A stretch of 6,940 bases of DNA, taken from NCBI RefSeq assembly GCF_024435075.2, contig NZ_JAMZEG020000003.1:622501-629440 (forward strand), read 5' to 3'. The translations under genes were made by a program, and so were the position numbers. The notes below the pieces were generated by a model. It was not told where the DNA came from, made no database searches, and was given only the letters and a program-made list of their open reading frames with translations. Origin of the DNA: Marinomonas maritima. GTDB lineage: Bacteria; Pseudomonadota; Gammaproteobacteria; Pseudomonadales; Marinomonadaceae. Below, piece after piece: positions 6,714 through 6,940 of the stretch; within the stretch, counting starts at the first letter, position 1, and every line of letters starts with the position of its first letter.

Positions 6714-6940
6714 TTACAAAGATTCAATACGAATTTTTTTTTTGCTCTTCTAGCTTGTTCACTGCCAACTGCAAATCATCACATTTAGAACGTTCTTTTT
6801 CGACCACTTCTGCTGGCGCTTTCGCCACAAAGCTGTCATTAGAAAGTTTGCCTTGTATGCGCTGTAGTTCTTTGGACGTTTTATCAATTTCTTTTTGCAA
6901 GCGAGCCAGCTCAGCATCTTTATCAATCAAACCCGCCATT
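6714..6940 (-). CDS. valS: Valyl-tRNA synthetase, C-terminal coiled-coil arm, cut by window edge
   Basis: ValS attaches valine to tRNA-Val in the cytoplasm. Only about the last 75 residues are present; the catalytic core lies beyond the right edge. The segment MAGLIDKDAELARLQKEIDKTSKELQRIQGKLSNDSFVAKAPAEVVEKERSK is the typical C-terminal tRNA-binding coiled coil of class Ia ValS, with FVAKAPAEVVEKE closely matching the family. As given, the frame ends NKLEEQKKNSY at a stop at 6724. Removing one base from the T10 run (6734-6743) instead gives NKLEEQKKIRIESL with a stop at 6714, much more like normal ValS endings. The ATG at 6939 is an internal methionine, not a start. Confidence 0.9.
6734..6743 (-). 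other. Homopolymer of ten at the 3' end of valS, probable one-base insertion
   Basis: The coding strand has ten A residues. With nine, ValS ends in KKIRIESL; with ten it ends in KKNSY; with eleven in KKKFVLNLCK. Only the nine-base version resembles the usual ValS C-terminus. The effect on the protein would be small either way. Confidence 0.7.

Noticed and set aside
1..6940. CRISPR array, transposon, toxin-antitoxin pair, prophage or defence island
   Set aside because: No spaced repeats, inverted-repeat-bounded transposase, phage genes or defence domains were seen on either strand; the content is housekeeping genes.

Overview
The window looks like ordinary chromosomal housekeeping DNA from a marine gammaproteobacterium. 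The nearest guess is the Oceanospirillales, Marinomonas-like, from the flavour of the PurL, TadA and ValS proteins and the moderate GC content. That assignment is inferred from memory of the families, not from a search.

Layout, left to right. (1) Bases 1-318, minus strand: the N-terminal 106 codons of a DUF1989 (urea-carboxylase-associated-like) protein, cut by the left edge. (2) 422-1270, plus strand: a complete LysR-type regulator of the GcvA-like branch, divergent from the DUF1989 gene across about 100 bp. (3) A strong stem-loop terminator at 1277-1308 between the convergent regulator and purL. (4) 1333-5232, minus strand: purL, the large single-chain FGAM synthase, broken into three reading frames by two single-base homopolymer discrepancies. 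(5) 5350-5838, minus strand: tadA, the tRNA adenosine deaminase. (6) 5950-6373, plus strand: a small two-CBS-domain protein, also frameshifted at an A7 run. (7) 6375-6638, minus strand: a CspD-like cold-shock-domain protein with an altered RNP1 motif. (8) 6714-6940, minus strand: the 3' end of valS, whose last residues are also out of frame at a T10 run.

Functionally the region combines de novo purine synthesis (PurL, which uses ATP and glutamine), wobble-base editing of tRNA-Arg (TadA), tRNA charging (ValS), a possible adenine-nucleotide-sensing CBS protein, and a cold-shock protein. The DUF1989/LysR pair is the only part with an accessory flavour. Most neighbours need not be functionally linked.

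The most striking feature is that four genes or gene ends carry a one-base indel, each exactly in a homopolymer of 6-10 bases, and each repaired perfectly to a family-like protein by adding or removing one base. The likeliest reading is residual sequencing or assembly error. A biological reading (transcriptional slippage or recoding) is possible for one site in particular, a U_UUU_UUU heptamer in purL in the correct phase for -1 frameshifting. I did not find convincing evidence of a previously undescribed system.
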